Positions 7,713 through 16,776 of a stretch of 64,000 nucleotides of DNA are shown in pieces. Origin of the DNA: Candidatus Scatomonas pullistercoris (GTDB lineage Bacteria > Bacillota > Clostridia > Lachnospirales > Lachnospiraceae); NCBI GenBank assembly GCA_018713515.1, contig DVOO01000029.1, positions 1-64,000 of the forward strand, written 5' to 3'. The position numbers were made by a program, and so were the translations under genes. Every line of letters starts with the position of its first letter. Within the stretch, counting starts at the first letter, position 1. The notes under the pieces are model-generated. The model did no database searches and was not told the DNA's origin. It worked only from the letters and a program-made list of their open reading frames with translations.

Positions 7713-9320
7713 TTACCGGGCCGGATGGATATCCGTGGTGATCCAGTAATAATCTATGGGCGTGATGTCCGCGCCGCTGACCGCGTCCGCCCGGCTGGCA
7801 AAGGTACTATTGTAATATCCGTGAACCAGGGTGGCCGCGTCATCAATGAGGATCTGCTGCATTTCGATAATCAGCTCCAGCCGCTGATCCTCATCCGTGG
7901 CAGTCAGAAGCTGCTCATACAGGGCGTCATACTCGTCATTGGCATAATATCCGTAGGTACCGGAATTGCCCGAATAGAAATTTCCCAGAAAGCCTGTGGG
8001 ATCTCCCGTGGGAACCACAATGGCATTGGAGGTAATCAGGTCAAATCTTCCTGCGCTCTGGTTGGCCAGGGCCGTATCGTAATCCTGCACCGTCACACTG
8101 CAGCCGATGCCGATGGATTCCAGGGTAATGGCTACGGCCTGGGCAAATTCATCCAGATTCCGGCTGGAATAGGCGATGTAATTCAGGTTGATATTTTCAC
8201 CGTCCAGCTCCCGGTAGCCATCCCCGTCCGTATCCACGATTCCGGCTTCATCCAGCACCGCTGTGGCTTTGTCCAGATCATAGGCATAGGGGTCCGTCAG
8301 CTGCTCATAGCCGTAGGGAAGAGAAGAAGGCAGTACCGAGGAGCCGGCGGTATACATGCCTCCCACCGTTACGCTGCACATTGTCTCGTCATCGATGGCA
8401 TACTGAATCGCCTGACGCAGGGCGTCATTGGCCAGAACACCATTGTAGTTAAAATAAGAGTTGCCCAGGCGGACACCGGCGGTGGTGGACACATAGTATT
8501 CCGGATTTCCTTTCAGTTCCTCCAGATCGCTGGCTGTAGTGATATTTTCCGCCAGATCCACATCTCCGCTCTTTAAGGCCATGGCTTTGGTGGAGCTGTC
8601 CTCAGTCAGATAGATGGTAATGGTGTCGTAGGGTACTTCTCCATCCCAGTAATACTCGTTTTTCGCCAGATCCACAGTGGAATTCTCCGAGATTGCTGTG
8701 ACACGGTAGGGACCCGTTCCGATTACCTCGCTGTCAATCACACTGGTATCCACGATACCGTACCAGGGATAGGCCAGAATACCCGGCAGATTTACGGTCT
8801 GACCGCTGCAGACCAGAGTTACCGTACCCGCCTCATCGTCTGCCTCAATGCTGGAAAAGGTTACGTACTGGGAGGGCGTCGAATTTCCGGTGGCGCTGGC
8901 CTCCGCCTCATACACCCGTTCCAGCGAATCCTTCACCACGCTGGCCGTCACTTCATTTCCGTTGGAGAACTGCACCCCGTCCCGAATATGAAGAACCCAG
9001 GTAATATAGTCCTCCGTTTCATAGGAATCACAGAGGGCCCCTTCCACTTCTACATTTTCGTCAAAGCGGAACAGGCATTCGCCCACCCCGTACCGTATAA
9101 AGCACCAGCTGGAATTCACGTTGGTGATGGGATCCATGGAATTTGAATAGTTGTAGCAGGCAAAGTTCAGATGCGCGCCGCCGGAGGACGCCGATGTCTG
9201 CGGGGAGTCTCCCGCCGCGCTGCTGTTCCGGCTGCCGCCGGAGCTGCAGCCGGCCATGGATACAGCCATAACGGCCGCCGCCGTAATTGCTGTGAGTTTT
9301 TTTAGATTTTTCATTTGCAT
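7713..9320 (-). CDS. ABC transporter substrate-binding lipoprotein (family 5, NikA/DppA-like)
   Basis: This 535-residue solute-binding protein has an N-terminal signal with a lipobox ending in AGC (AVSMAGC), so it is anchored outside the membrane. The mature part carries the family-5 pattern (ITWVLHIRDGVQFSNG; the IGTGPYRVT block; the ALRQAIQYAID block). It captures the ligand for the adjacent permeases. Family members bind peptides, nickel-chelator complexes or haem; its length is close to NikA. The start at 9320 follows AAGGAG; a longer frame reaches into the intergenic region without a ribosome-binding site. The ligand is not determinable from the sequence, but cobalamin-riboswitch control favours a cobalt-related one. 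Confidence 0.88.
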   Translation of the reverse strand: MQMKNLKKLTAITAAAVMAVSMAGCSSGGSRNSSAAGDSPQTSASSGGAHLNFACYNYSNSMDPITNVNSSWCFIRYGVGECLFRFDENVEVEGALCDSYETEDYITWVLHIRDGVQFSNGNEVTASVVKDSLERVYEAEASATGNSTPSQYVTFSSIEADDEAGTVTLVCSGQTVNLPGILAYPWYGIVDTSVIDSEVIGTGPYRVTAISENSTVDLAKNEYYWDGEVPYDTITIYLTEDSSTKAMALKSGDVDLAENITTASDLEELKGNPEYYVSTTAGVRLGNSYFNYNGVLANDALRQAIQYAIDDETMCSVTVGGMYTAGSSVLPSSLPYGYEQLTDPYAYDLDKATAVLDEAGIVDTDGDGYRELDGENINLNYIAYSSRNLDEFAQAVAITLESIGIGCSVTVQDYDTALANQSAGRFDLITSNAIVVPTGDPTGFLGNFYSGNSGTYGYYANDEYDALYEQLLTATDEDQRLELIIEMQQILIDDAATLVHGYYNSTFASRADAVSGADITPIDYYWITTDIHPAR

Positions 9321-9339
9321 GTTTCTCCTTCCCGATATT

Positions 9340-10176
9340 TTATTCACTTCTGGGATCCAGAACATCCCGGATGCTGTCCCCCAGAAGGTTGAAAATAACT
9401 ACAGTCACAAAGATGGCCAGGCCAGGAAAAATCATCAGCCAGGGCGCCGCCGTTATGTAGGGTCTCCCCTCGTTCAGCATATAGCCCCATTCCGCCGCCG
9501 GGGGCTTCGCGCCGAAGCCCAGAAAGGAAAGTCCGGCAATCTCCAGCATCATGCTTCCGATATCGGTAGCCCCGGTAATCAGAATCGTGGGCAGGGCATT
9601 GGGCAGCATGTACTTCCAGAGAATATGTCCGGTGGTGGAGCCTGTCACCCGGGCCGCCGCAATATAGTCGCGATTGTATATTTTCAGCACCAGGCTCCGG
9701 GCCAGACGGGCGTATTTCGTCCAGCTCACCACCGACAGGGCCAGCACCGCATTTACGATGCCTCCTCCAAGAATTCCTGCCACTGCGATGGCCAGCACCA
9801 TCCCCGGAAAAGAAATCATCATGTCGGCAATCCTCATGATCACCGCATCCAGAACACCTCCGAAATATCCGGCCACAATTCCCAGAAAGGTTCCGGCAGT
9901 CATAATGATGCCCACCAGCGCCAGCGCCGCTGCCAGGGAGGTTCTTGTGCCGAAGATTACCCGGGAAAAGAGATCCCTTCCCATGGTATCTGTGCCGAAC
10001 CAGTGCTGGGCGCTGGGGGGCTGCACAGCATCCGCCAACACGGCCTCATAGGGATCGTGGGTGGCGATCCACGGGGCAAATATTGCGATACACACCAGCA
10101 GGAGAGCCAGAATCAGAAACACCGCAAAGGCTGGATTTTTCTTTATAAATTCTTTCAACTTTTTCATTCTGCTCAC
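9340..10176 (-). CDS. ABC transporter permease (DppC/NikC-like)
   Basis: The 278-residue protein has the DppC-class N-terminal helix, the segment HWFGTDTMGRDLFSRVIFGTRTSL and the EAA loop (AARVTGSTTGHILWKYMLPNALPTI) that contacts the ATPases. About six membrane segments are evident. It forms the channel with the DppB-like partner. The size matches NikC (about 277). The listed start is a GTG that overlaps the stop of the preceding gene (GTGA); an ATG at 10167 is an alternative. AAGGAGG lies 3 nt before the first and 12 nt before the second, so neither is ideal. Confidence 0.87.
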   Translation of the reverse strand: MSRMKKLKEFIKKNPAFAVFLILALLLVCIAIFAPWIATHDPYEAVLADAVQPPSAQHWFGTDTMGRDLFSRVIFGTRTSLAAALALVGIIMTAGTFLGIVAGYFGGVLDAVIMRIADMMISFPGMVLAIAVAGILGGGIVNAVLALSVVSWTKYARLARSLVLKIYNRDYIAAARVTGSTTGHILWKYMLPNALPTILITGATDIGSMMLEIAGLSFLGFGAKPPAAEWGYMLNEGRPYITAAPWLMIFPGLAIFVTVVIFNLLGDSIRDVLDPRSE

Positions 10177-11114
10177 CGGCCTCCTTCCTTCATCCTGGGG
10201 TCGAGACGGTTATAGGAAATATCCACCAGCAGATTCAGCACCATGTAGATCAGCGCGATCCACAGTACGTACGCCTGAATCAGAGGGTAATCCATATTCG
10301 TCACCGCGTCCACCGCCAGATTTCCAAGTCCAGGATAAGAGAAGATAACTTCTACCACCGCCGTTCCTCCCAGAAGTGATCCAAAGGAAAGGCCCAGCAT
10401 GGTAATCAGAGGCAGGATGGAATTCGGCAGCACATGTCTCCAGAGGATTTTTCCCTCGGGTATGCCGCGGCACCGGGCACCGGTCACATAGTCCTGATTC
10501 AGCTCCTCCAGAAACGCCGTCCGGACCTGCCTGGTGTATTTGGCAGACATGACAAAAGCCAGCGTAATGGTGGGCAGGATCATCTTAGCAAAACCCTGGC
10601 CGGTGGATACCACAGGCAGCCACTTCAGCTGCACGCCGAACACGTAAAGGAGCAGAAGCCCCACCCAGAAATTGGGCATGGACACGCCGAAAAAGGTATA
10701 GCCCCTTACGATATAGTCGATGACGCCTCCTCTGTGGGTGGCCGACAGGATACCCAGCGGAATTGCGATCGCCAGCATCAGCACCAGAGAGCACAGCGCC
10801 AGCTCCAGTGTGGGCCACAGTCTCGCCAGCATCAGTTCCAGCACCGGCCGGCTGTAGGAGTAGGAGGTGCCGAAATCCCCATGCAGGCAGCCAACCAGCC
10901 ATTTCCCATACTGCACGAGAAAAGGCTCATTCAGCCCCAGAGCCTCCCGGGTCTGGTTCAGAATCTCCTCGCTTGGAATTGTTCCGCTGGCCGCATACAT
11001 GGCCCGGACCGGATCTCCCGGCGCTATGTAGGTCAGGAGGAAGGTCAGAAAACTGATCCCAAAAAGCACAATCACTATTTGAAGGATCCGTTTTGGCAGG
11101 CTGTGTTTCTTCAT
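10173..11114 (-). CDS. ABC transporter permease (DppB/NikB-like)
   Basis: This 313-residue permease has the DppB-class start (RILQIVIVLFGISFLTFLL, IAPGDPVRAMY), six membrane segments and an EAA loop (ARCRGIPEGKILWRHVLPNS). It is the first gene after the cobalamin riboswitch and its terminator. I placed the start at the ATG at 11114; an ATG at 11135 (seven codons longer) is possible but has no ribosome-binding site, whereas AGGGG lies 11 nt before the chosen one. Length matches NikB (314) better than DppB (339). It pairs with the downstream DppC-like gene, with which it overlaps. Confidence 0.87.
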   Translation of the reverse strand: MKKHSLPKRILQIVIVLFGISFLTFLLTYIAPGDPVRAMYAASGTIPSEEILNQTREALGLNEPFLVQYGKWLVGCLHGDFGTSYSYSRPVLELMLARLWPTLELALCSLVLMLAIAIPLGILSATHRGGVIDYIVRGYTFFGVSMPNFWVGLLLLYVFGVQLKWLPVVSTGQGFAKMILPTITLAFVMSAKYTRQVRTAFLEELNQDYVTGARCRGIPEGKILWRHVLPNSILPLITMLGLSFGSLLGGTAVVEVIFSYPGLGNLAVDAVTNMDYPLIQAYVLWIALIYMVLNLLVDISYNRLDPRMKEGGR

Positions 11115-11211
11115 CCTTCTTATATCCCCTTTCATATTTTGTTCGCTTCCATGTATCCGCGGACGAAACGGAAACAGATGCTTCTGGTCAGAAAACCTGC
11201 AGTTATCCGGA

Positions 11212-11245
11212 CATAACAAAAGCAGCCTGATCTCTCAGACTGCTT
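11212..11245 (-). terminator. intrinsic terminator of the cobalamin riboswitch
   Basis: On the minus strand AGCAGTCTGA and TCAGGCTGCT form a hairpin with a GAGA loop, followed by TTTTGTT. It lies 93 nt after the aptamer and 97 nt before the first transporter gene, the position of an expression platform that would switch transcription off when the ligand is bound. Confidence 0.75.
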
Positions 11246-11337
11246 ACCCTTAACTAACTCATAAAAATCCGCACTATGCCGCAAACTTCTTCTTTTGTTT
11301 TTAAGAGTTCTCATCAGCCGTGAGAAACATCTCAAAA

Positions 11338-11493
11338 GATATAAGCAGTTCTCCTGACTCCAGTTCAGCGCGCCGGAACTCCTTCCCAAACCCATCGGTT
11401 CAGTGGATATATGTGCCGGCGCTCACTGTCACAGTGGCGGGACCGTACCGGATTCTCACCGGTTTCTCTATGAATGCTTGCGCAACTTATATC
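11338..11493 (-). promoter_or_regulatory. cobalamin (B12) riboswitch aptamer
   Basis: The minus strand reads, in order, GGTGAGAATCCGG, ACGGTCCCGCCACTGTGA (with the B12-box core GCCACTG at plus 11432-11438), a GGGAAGGAG element and GAGTCAGGAGAACTGC. This is the conserved core of the cobalamin riboswitch. An 8-bp closing stem P1 is formed by GATATAAG (11486-11493) and CTTATATC (11338-11345). In known cases adenosylcobalamin binding represses downstream B12 synthesis or transport genes. The target here is the ABC importer-MATE-LysR-DUF3786 unit. The aptamer, its terminator and promoter fill the 461-bp gap between the his genes and the first permease. Confidence 0.92.
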
Positions 11494-11511
11494 ACTTGAA
11501 ATCTAAAGAAT

Positions 11512-11539
11512 ATTATAATGAATTCTGAAAATTATGCAA
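11512..11539 (-). promoter_or_regulatory. promoter of the cobalamin-riboswitch operon
   Basis: Minus-strand TTGCAT (11534-11539) and a consensus TATAAT (11512-11517) are separated by 16 bp, immediately upstream of the aptamer. Transcription would start at about 11505. It lies only about 36 bp after the last his gene, with no his terminator between. Confidence 0.7.
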
Positions 11540-11575
11540 TAGCTCCAGGCATTCCAAATCGTTATGGAAAACCAT

Positions 11576-12841
11576 CTATCTCCGGGCCAGCTCTCTGGTA
11601 ATGTCCTCCCAGGTCACTCCCTTTTCCGCCATCAGCACCATTACATGGTAGAGGAAATCCGAGATCTCATACTTGATCTCTTCTTTATCCGGATTCTTCG
11701 CGGCGATTACAATTTCTGTGCATTCCTCCCCCACTTTTTTCAGAATTTTGTCAATTCCCTTTTCAAAAAGATAGTTGGTATAGGAGCCTTCCTTGGGATG
11801 GACCTTCCGGTCCTGGATTACCGCGAATACCTCTTCAAATACCTTTAGGGGATTCGTGTCGTCATACTCCTTGCGGGCCAGCTCCCGGTAGAAGCAGGAG
11901 CGGTTGCCCGTGTGGCAGGCCGCGCCGATCTGGGATACTTTGGCCAGCAGCGTGTCATTGTCACAGTCGATGGACAGAGATTTCACATACTGAAAATGCC
12001 CGGAAGTGAGTCCCTTCACCCACAGCTCCTGCCGGCTGCGGCTCCAGTATGTCATGCGCCCGGTGGACAGGGTGTTCTCGTAGGCCTCCCGGTTCATATA
12101 GGCCAGCATCAGCACCTCCCCGGTCCTGTAATCCTGTACAATACAGGGAATCAGCCCGTCGCCATTCAGCTTAAATTCCTCCCAGGGTACACTGCTCTCA
12201 AAGGTATTTACAGAAATTCCCCGCTTTTTAAGAACGGCCTTCAGCTCCATATAGTTCTGCCCCTCCAGAGCCGCTCCCGTCAGCGCCTGGATCGCATCCC
12301 GCGACAGCAGTTCCTCCGGAGCGCCGCCCTCCGCCATTACAAGCAGCGGAAGCGCGGACTTCCGGCGGAGCTGCTCTTCCAGTCCCGCGTCACAGAACAG
12401 CATGCCGGCAAACTCCTCGATCTCTTTGCCGGCGCTGTCGTAAGCCTCCAGATCCGGAAGGAACACCACAATCTTCTCTTTTCCGAACTTCTGGGAGACC
12501 TCCTTTAAAATTTCCCGGTTTCCGGCCTTTCCGAAATTCAGCACCGCCCTGCGGCATCCGGCATAGATCAGCTTCTTCACATCCTCCATGCGCTTTACAT
12601 TGCCGGCTCCGATCACCGGCACCTCCGCGGCGGCACAGATCTTTTTTATTTCCTCCAGCGCCTGTTCATGTTCCCTGTCTCCCGATGAAAAATCAAAAAC
12701 CAGCACTTCATCCGCGCCGTCATTGCCGAATCCGGCCGCAAGTCTCTCCGGATCCGGCTCGGCCAGGGGCGTTCTGTCTTCAAAATTTTTTACCGCCTGT
12801 CCATTTTCCAGGTACAGACAGGGAATGATCCGCTTATTCAT
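11576..12841 (-). CDS. hisIE: HisI-HisE bifunctional enzyme with N-terminal degenerate HisF-like domain
   Basis: The 421-residue protein has three parts. Residues 1-200 resemble the HisF cyclase barrel ([31 protein letters not shown]), but the first catalytic Asp of HisF is Tyr at position 10. Residues about 228-318 are HisI, phosphoribosyl-AMP cyclohydrolase, with the metal ligands DCDND (292-296) and the CHTGNRSC motif. Residues about 335-421 are HisE, phosphoribosyl-ATP pyrophosphatase, with [14 protein letters not shown] and YEISDFLYH. It performs steps 2 and 3 of histidine synthesis. The start at 12841 follows AAGGAG. It is the last gene of the his operon. Confidence 0.9.
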   Translation of the reverse strand: MNKRIIPCLYLENGQAVKNFEDRTPLAEPDPERLAAGFGNDGADEVLVFDFSSGDREHEQALEEIKKICAAAEVPVIGAGNVKRMEDVKKLIYAGCRRAVLNFGKAGNREILKEVSQKFGKEKIVVFLPDLEAYDSAGKEIEEFAGMLFCDAGLEEQLRRKSALPLLVMAEGGAPEELLSRDAIQALTGAALEGQNYMELKAVLKKRGISVNTFESSVPWEEFKLNGDGLIPCIVQDYRTGEVLMLAYMNREAYENTLSTGRMTYWSRSRQELWVKGLTSGHFQYVKSLSIDCDNDTLLAKVSQIGAACHTGNRSCFYRELARKEYDDTNPLKVFEEVFAVIQDRKVHPKEGSYTNYLFEKGIDKILKKVGEECTEIVIAAKNPDKEEIKYEISDFLYHVMVLMAEKGVTWEDITRELARR

Positions 12842-12854
12842 GTATTCTCGCTCC

Positions 12855-13445
12855 TTATTCCAGGCTTCCCTTTGTGGAAAGCACATCTGTAATTCTTGTA
12901 TCCAGGGAGGAAGCCATATCCAGAGCCTTCGCAAAGGCCTTGAACAGCGCTTCCGCCATATGATGGCTGTTAAAGCCGGACAGGATCTTCATATGAAGAT
13001 TCATGCCGCAGGTATAAGATACCGCGTAGAAGAACTCCCGCACCATCTCGCTGCCCATATCGCCCAGCCGCTCCGCGGGAAATTCTCCTTCAAAGGAAAA
13101 GTAGGGCCGTCCGCCCAGATCCACCGCGCAGAGCACCAGGGCCTCATCCATGGGAAGAATGCAGCTTCCGTACCGGCGGATGCCCTTCTTATCTCCCAGC
13201 GCCTTCCGGATGGCCGTTCCCAGCACAATTCCCGTATCCTCCACCGTATGGTGGTCATCCACCTCCAGGTCTCCGCCCACCGTCACATCCAGATCAAACA
13301 GGCCATGCCTGGCAAAGCCCGCCAGCATATGGTCAAAAAACCCCACGCCCGTGTGGATCTCATAGCGGCCGGTGCCGTCCAGATCCAGCTTCAGGGCTAT
13401 ATCCGTCTCCCGGGTCGTCCGGAACTCTTCCACCTGTCTCTCCAT
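12855..13445 (-). CDS. hisB: imidazoleglycerol-phosphate dehydratase
   Basis: This 196-residue enzyme carries the manganese-binding repeats of monofunctional His[18 protein letters not shown] and the later NSHHMAEA. It dehydrates imidazoleglycerol phosphate, step 6 of histidine synthesis. There is no fused phosphatase domain, as expected in Firmicutes. The start at 13445 lies one base after the stop of hisD; a longer reading would run inside hisD. It is followed by hisIE with 13 bp between. Confidence 0.95.
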   Translation of the reverse strand: MERQVEEFRTTRETDIALKLDLDGTGRYEIHTGVGFFDHMLAGFARHGLFDLDVTVGGDLEVDDHHTVEDTGIVLGTAIRKALGDKKGIRRYGSCILPMDEALVLCAVDLGGRPYFSFEGEFPAERLGDMGSEMVREFFYAVSYTCGMNLHMKILSGFNSHHMAEALFKAFAKALDMASSLDTRITDVLSTKGSLE

Positions 13446-13446
13446 A

Positions 13447-14748
13447 TCAGGACTCCTTTCCCTCAAAGCGCACAGCGATGGCATTGGCATGGGCCGTCAG
13501 CTGCTCACATGCGGCGAACTGCTCGATATCTTCGTGGATCTCTTCCAGGGCTTCTCTGGAGTAATAGATAACGCTGGATTTCTTTACAAAATCATCCACC
13601 GACAGGGGTGAGAAAAATTTTGCCGTTCCGTTGGTGGGCAGCACATGGTTGGGCCCCGCAAAATAATCGCCCAGGGGCTCGCAGCTGTATTCTCCCAGGA
13701 AAATGGCTCCTGCGTTGCGGATCTTTGTCATCACCTCGAAGGGATTCTCCATGACGATTTCCAGGTGCTCCGGCGCGATAGCGTTCACGGCGGCAATGGC
13801 CTCTTCCCGGCTCGCCGCCACCAGAATATAGCCGAAATTATCAAGAGATTTTTCAATGATTTCCCTGCGGGACAGTTTCTCCAGGTAAGCATCGATTTCC
13901 GCGGACACGGCCTCTCCGAAAGCACGGCTGGTAGTCACCAGTATGGCGGAAGCCATCTCATCATGCTCCGCCTGAGAAAGAAGATCCGCCGCCACATAGT
14001 GGGCGTTGGCCGATGCATCGGCCAGCACCGTGATCTCACTGGGTCCGGCGATGGAATCAATGCTCACATTGCCGTAAACCGCCTTTTTGGCCAGGGCCAC
14101 ATAGATATTGCCGGGTCCCACGATCTTGTCCACCTTGGGAATGCTCTCCGTTCCAAAGGCCAGAGCGGCAATGGCCTGGGCGCCGCCGGCTTTGTAGATC
14201 CGGTCCACTCCTGCCTCCCGGGCGGATACCAGCACCGCCGGATTCACTTTCCCGGAAGCATTGCAGGGGGTTGCCATGATAATCTCGGAAACTCCGGCCA
14301 CCCGGGCCGGAAGGATATTCATCAGCACGGAGGAGGGATAGACCGCCTTGCCTCCGGGCACGTACACGCCCACACGGGCCATGGGCGTCACCTTCTGCCC
14401 CAGAAGGGTTCCCTTCTCTGTGGTGTGGAACCAGCTGTTCTGTTTCTGGCGCTCATGGTAACCGCGGATATTCACCAGGGCCTTCCGGATTACTTCCACC
14501 AGCTTTTCATCCACCAGGCCGTAAGCTTCCTCTATCTCCGCTTCCGTTACCTGGACCGTATCCGCCGTCAGCTTCGCGTGGTCAAATTTTTCCGTATATC
14601 CGAAGAGGGCTTCATCCCCCTTTTCCTTTACCGCTCCCACAATCTCCGCCACGGCCGCCTCAAATTTTCCGTATTGATTGGGGCTCCGCTTCAGCAGATT
14701 TTCCAGTATATCTTTTTTCGTTTCTTCTGTCAGCGCAACAATTCTCAT
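13447..14748 (-). CDS. hisD: histidinol dehydrogenase
   Basis: The 433-residue protein shows the HisD hallmarks: GGKAVYPSSVLMN, KIVGPGN, AGPSEI and the zinc-binding SQAEHDE, plus APEHLEI. It oxidises histidinol to histidine in two NAD-dependent steps, the last reactions of the pathway. Length is standard. AGGAG precedes the ATG, 20 bp after hisG. hisC, hisH, hisA and hisF are absent from this operon and must lie elsewhere. Confidence 0.96.
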   Translation of the reverse strand: MRIVALTEETKKDILENLLKRSPNQYGKFEAAVAEIVGAVKEKGDEALFGYTEKFDHAKLTADTVQVTEAEIEEAYGLVDEKLVEVIRKALVNIRGYHERQKQNSWFHTTEKGTLLGQKVTPMARVGVYVPGGKAVYPSSVLMNILPARVAGVSEIIMATPCNASGKVNPAVLVSAREAGVDRIYKAGGAQAIAALAFGTESIPKVDKIVGPGNIYVALAKKAVYGNVSIDSIAGPSEITVLADASANAHYVAADLLSQAEHDEMASAILVTTSRAFGEAVSAEIDAYLEKLSRREIIEKSLDNFGYILVAASREEAIAAVNAIAPEHLEIVMENPFEVMTKIRNAGAIFLGEYSCEPLGDYFAGPNHVLPTNGTAKFFSPLSVDDFVKKSSVIYYSREALEEIHEDIEQFAACEQLTAHANAIAVRFEGKES

Positions 14749-14768
14749 GGTCTTTCTCCTTTTATCCC

Positions 14769-15419
14769 TCAGCCCTGGGCGGCTGTCACCATCTGCTTCA
14801 TATTGCGGATCAGCTCTGTGATCCGGCCGTTTTCCATCCGCATGCTCACGGGATTCACTACCATCCGGGCCGAGAGGGGGCAGATCTCCTCCAGCACCTG
14901 CAGGCCATTTTCCCGAAGGGTGCTTCCCGTCTCCACAATATCCACGATCACCTCCGAGAGCCCCACAATGGGCGCCAGCTCGATGGAGCCGTTCAGCTTT
15001 ATGATCTCAACGGTCTGATTCTTTTTGTTGTAAAAGTAATCCTTGGCAATTGCCGGATATTTGGTGGCCACACGGATCAGCTGGTTATGACGCAGGTATT
15101 CTCCGGCGCTTTCCGGACCGCAGATGCACATGCGGCAGGCTCCAAATCCCAGATCCAGCACCTCGTAAATCTTCCGCCCTTCTTCCATAATCGTGTCTTT
15201 ACCCACGATGCCAATATCCGCGGCTCCGTACTCTACATAGGTAGGCACATCCGGGCCCTTGGCCAGGAAAAACTTCAGCTTTTTTTCTTCATTTACAAAA
15301 ATCAGCTTCCGGGAATTTTTGTCCTTCATCTCCTGGCAGGTGATTCCCATTCCTTCCAGAAGCTCCAGTGTCTTATATGCCAGACGCCCCTTTGTCAGGG
15401 CAAACGTTAAATATCTCAT
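14769..15419 (-). CDS. hisG: ATP phosphoribosyltransferase, short form
   Basis: This 216-residue protein is the catalytic subunit HisG of the short (HisG-S) type, lacking the C-terminal histidine-binding domain. The motifs [29 protein letters not shown] and the phosphate loop [14 protein letters not shown] are present. It condenses ATP with PRPP, the first step of histidine synthesis. Short HisG needs HisZ, encoded directly upstream, and feedback by histidine acts through the hetero-octamer. The ribosome-binding site is weak (GAGCAGAG). Confidence 0.95.
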   Translation of the reverse strand: MRYLTFALTKGRLAYKTLELLEGMGITCQEMKDKNSRKLIFVNEEKKLKFFLAKGPDVPTYVEYGAADIGIVGKDTIMEEGRKIYEVLDLGFGACRMCICGPESAGEYLRHNQLIRVATKYPAIAKDYFYNKKNQTVEIIKLNGSIELAPIVGLSEVIVDIVETGSTLRENGLQVLEEICPLSARMVVNPVSMRMENGRITELIRNMKQMVTAAQG

Positions 15420-15459
15420 CTCTGCTCTGTTCCTTCTTTTTCTGTTTTTTTCCGCATCT

Positions 15460-16716
15460 TCACAGAAGATAAGGACTCATATCCACCTGCTCTGTCTGTC
15501 CGGTGGACAGATTCAGGGCATACACTTCGTTCTCCGACCGGAAATAGATGATGCCGCCGAACTGATTCCTTAATCCGTAAAGGCGGTAATCCTCCAGCAT
15601 CTTCCCCTGCTCAAAACGGACACAGGCCATATCCATGCCTTTTTCCCGGTGGGCGGCGGCAAACCGAAGCGCCAGCTTTTCCAGACGGGCCGGATAAAGC
15701 ACCATAGTCATGGTATCTTCCACATCCACACCTATATGCTGCCGCTCCAGCGCGCCCAGCAGCGCGTCCACCTCTGTGGTAAATCCCACGGCCGGAGCCG
15801 CCTTCCCATAGCGGGCAAGCAGATTATCGTAGCGGCCGCCCTTGATCACCGCGTCTCCAGTCCCGTAAGTAAATGCCTGGAATATGATTCCTGTATAATA
15901 TTCATAGGGGCTCAGCATGCCCAGATCGAACACCACGTATTTCTCACAGCCGTACGCTTCCAGAAGTTCGCGAATCTGCTTCAGCCGGTTCAGGGCCTCC
16001 AGCGCCCTGGGATTAGAGGCAAGCTTCGCGGCCTCCTCAAGCATTTCCCTGTCGCCGATCAGTTCCGGTATCTTTTCGATGGCCCTGGCCAGGTTTCCTT
16101 TCAGCCGGAACTTCTCTACCAGTTCCTGGGCCCCAAACCGGTTTTTAATGATCAGAAGCTCCTTCAATTCATGGCGCTGTTCCGCCGAAAGGCCGGCCTC
16201 ATCCGCCAGCGCGTTGAAAAAACCTGCATGTCCGATGCTGACCTGGAATTCCTGGAAGTTTGCCTTACGCATCACAGAAACCGCCATGGCAACCAGCTCC
16301 GCATCCGCCTCGGGACTGTTCTCGTTTAAAAATTCCACACCCATCTGGGTACTTTCCTTCAGACGCCCCTGATAACTGGAATTGTTGATAAACACACTGC
16401 CCTGATAACAGAGCCGTATGGGCATGGTTTCCTCGGAGAAATACATGGATGCCGCCCGGGCAATGGAAGGCGTAAAATCCGGCCGCAGGGCCAGGGTATT
16501 TCCATCCCGGTCAAAAAACTTATACAGATTTCTCGACGATACCGTGCCCACCTCTTTTCCGAACACATCAAAAAATTCAAAGGACGGCGTTTCAATGTGC
16601 TGATAACCGTATGTATGGAACAGACTCTCGATCTGCCGTTCCAGAACCCGCTTCCGGGCACACTCTTTTCCGTAGGTATCCCGGACTCCCTCCGGGGTGT
16701 GAATAAACTTTTTCAT
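15460..16716 (-). CDS. hisZ: ATP phosphoribosyltransferase regulatory subunit
   Basis: The 418-residue protein resembles the class II histidyl-tRNA synthetase core ([27 protein letters not shown]; a late [12 protein letters not shown]) but has no anticodon-binding domain, which is the HisZ pattern. It confers histidine sensitivity on HisG-S, encoded next. The start at 16716 follows AGGAG by 8 nt; a GTG six codons earlier would overlap that site. It is the first gene of the his operon and has its own promoter at 16749-16776. No T-box leader is present in the short 5' region. Confidence 0.93.
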   Translation of the reverse strand: MKKFIHTPEGVRDTYGKECARKRVLERQIESLFHTYGYQHIETPSFEFFDVFGKEVGTVSSRNLYKFFDRDGNTLALRPDFTPSIARAASMYFSEETMPIRLCYQGSVFINNSSYQGRLKESTQMGVEFLNENSPEADAELVAMAVSVMRKANFQEFQVSIGHAGFFNALADEAGLSAEQRHELKELLIIKNRFGAQELVEKFRLKGNLARAIEKIPELIGDREMLEEAAKLASNPRALEALNRLKQIRELLEAYGCEKYVVFDLGMLSPYEYYTGIIFQAFTYGTGDAVIKGGRYDNLLARYGKAAPAVGFTTEVDALLGALERQHIGVDVEDTMTMVLYPARLEKLALRFAAAHREKGMDMACVRFEQGKMLEDYRLYGLRNQFGGIIYFRSENEVYALNLSTGQTEQVDMSPYLL

Positions 16717-16748
16717 ATTCCTGTCTCCTGACACTTTAGTCTGCTACC

Positions 16749-16776
16749 ATATTATCATATGAAAATTATTTGTCAA
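16749..16776 (-). promoter_or_regulatory. his operon promoter
   Basis: Minus-strand TTGACA (16771-16776, overlapping the last codons of recU) and TAATAT (16749-16754) are 16 bp apart. The leader would be about 25-30 nt, too short for an attenuator or T-box. Confidence 0.65.

Noticed and set aside
7662..8576. A plus-strand open frame of 304 codons with repeated Ile/Gly motifs
   Set aside because: It lies opposite the substrate-binding lipoprotein gene, and the repeat look comes from that gene's codon bias.
11215..11500. A possible T-box leader before the transporter genes
   Set aside because: There is no T-box core; the region instead carries the conserved cobalamin-riboswitch elements with a closing P1 stem.
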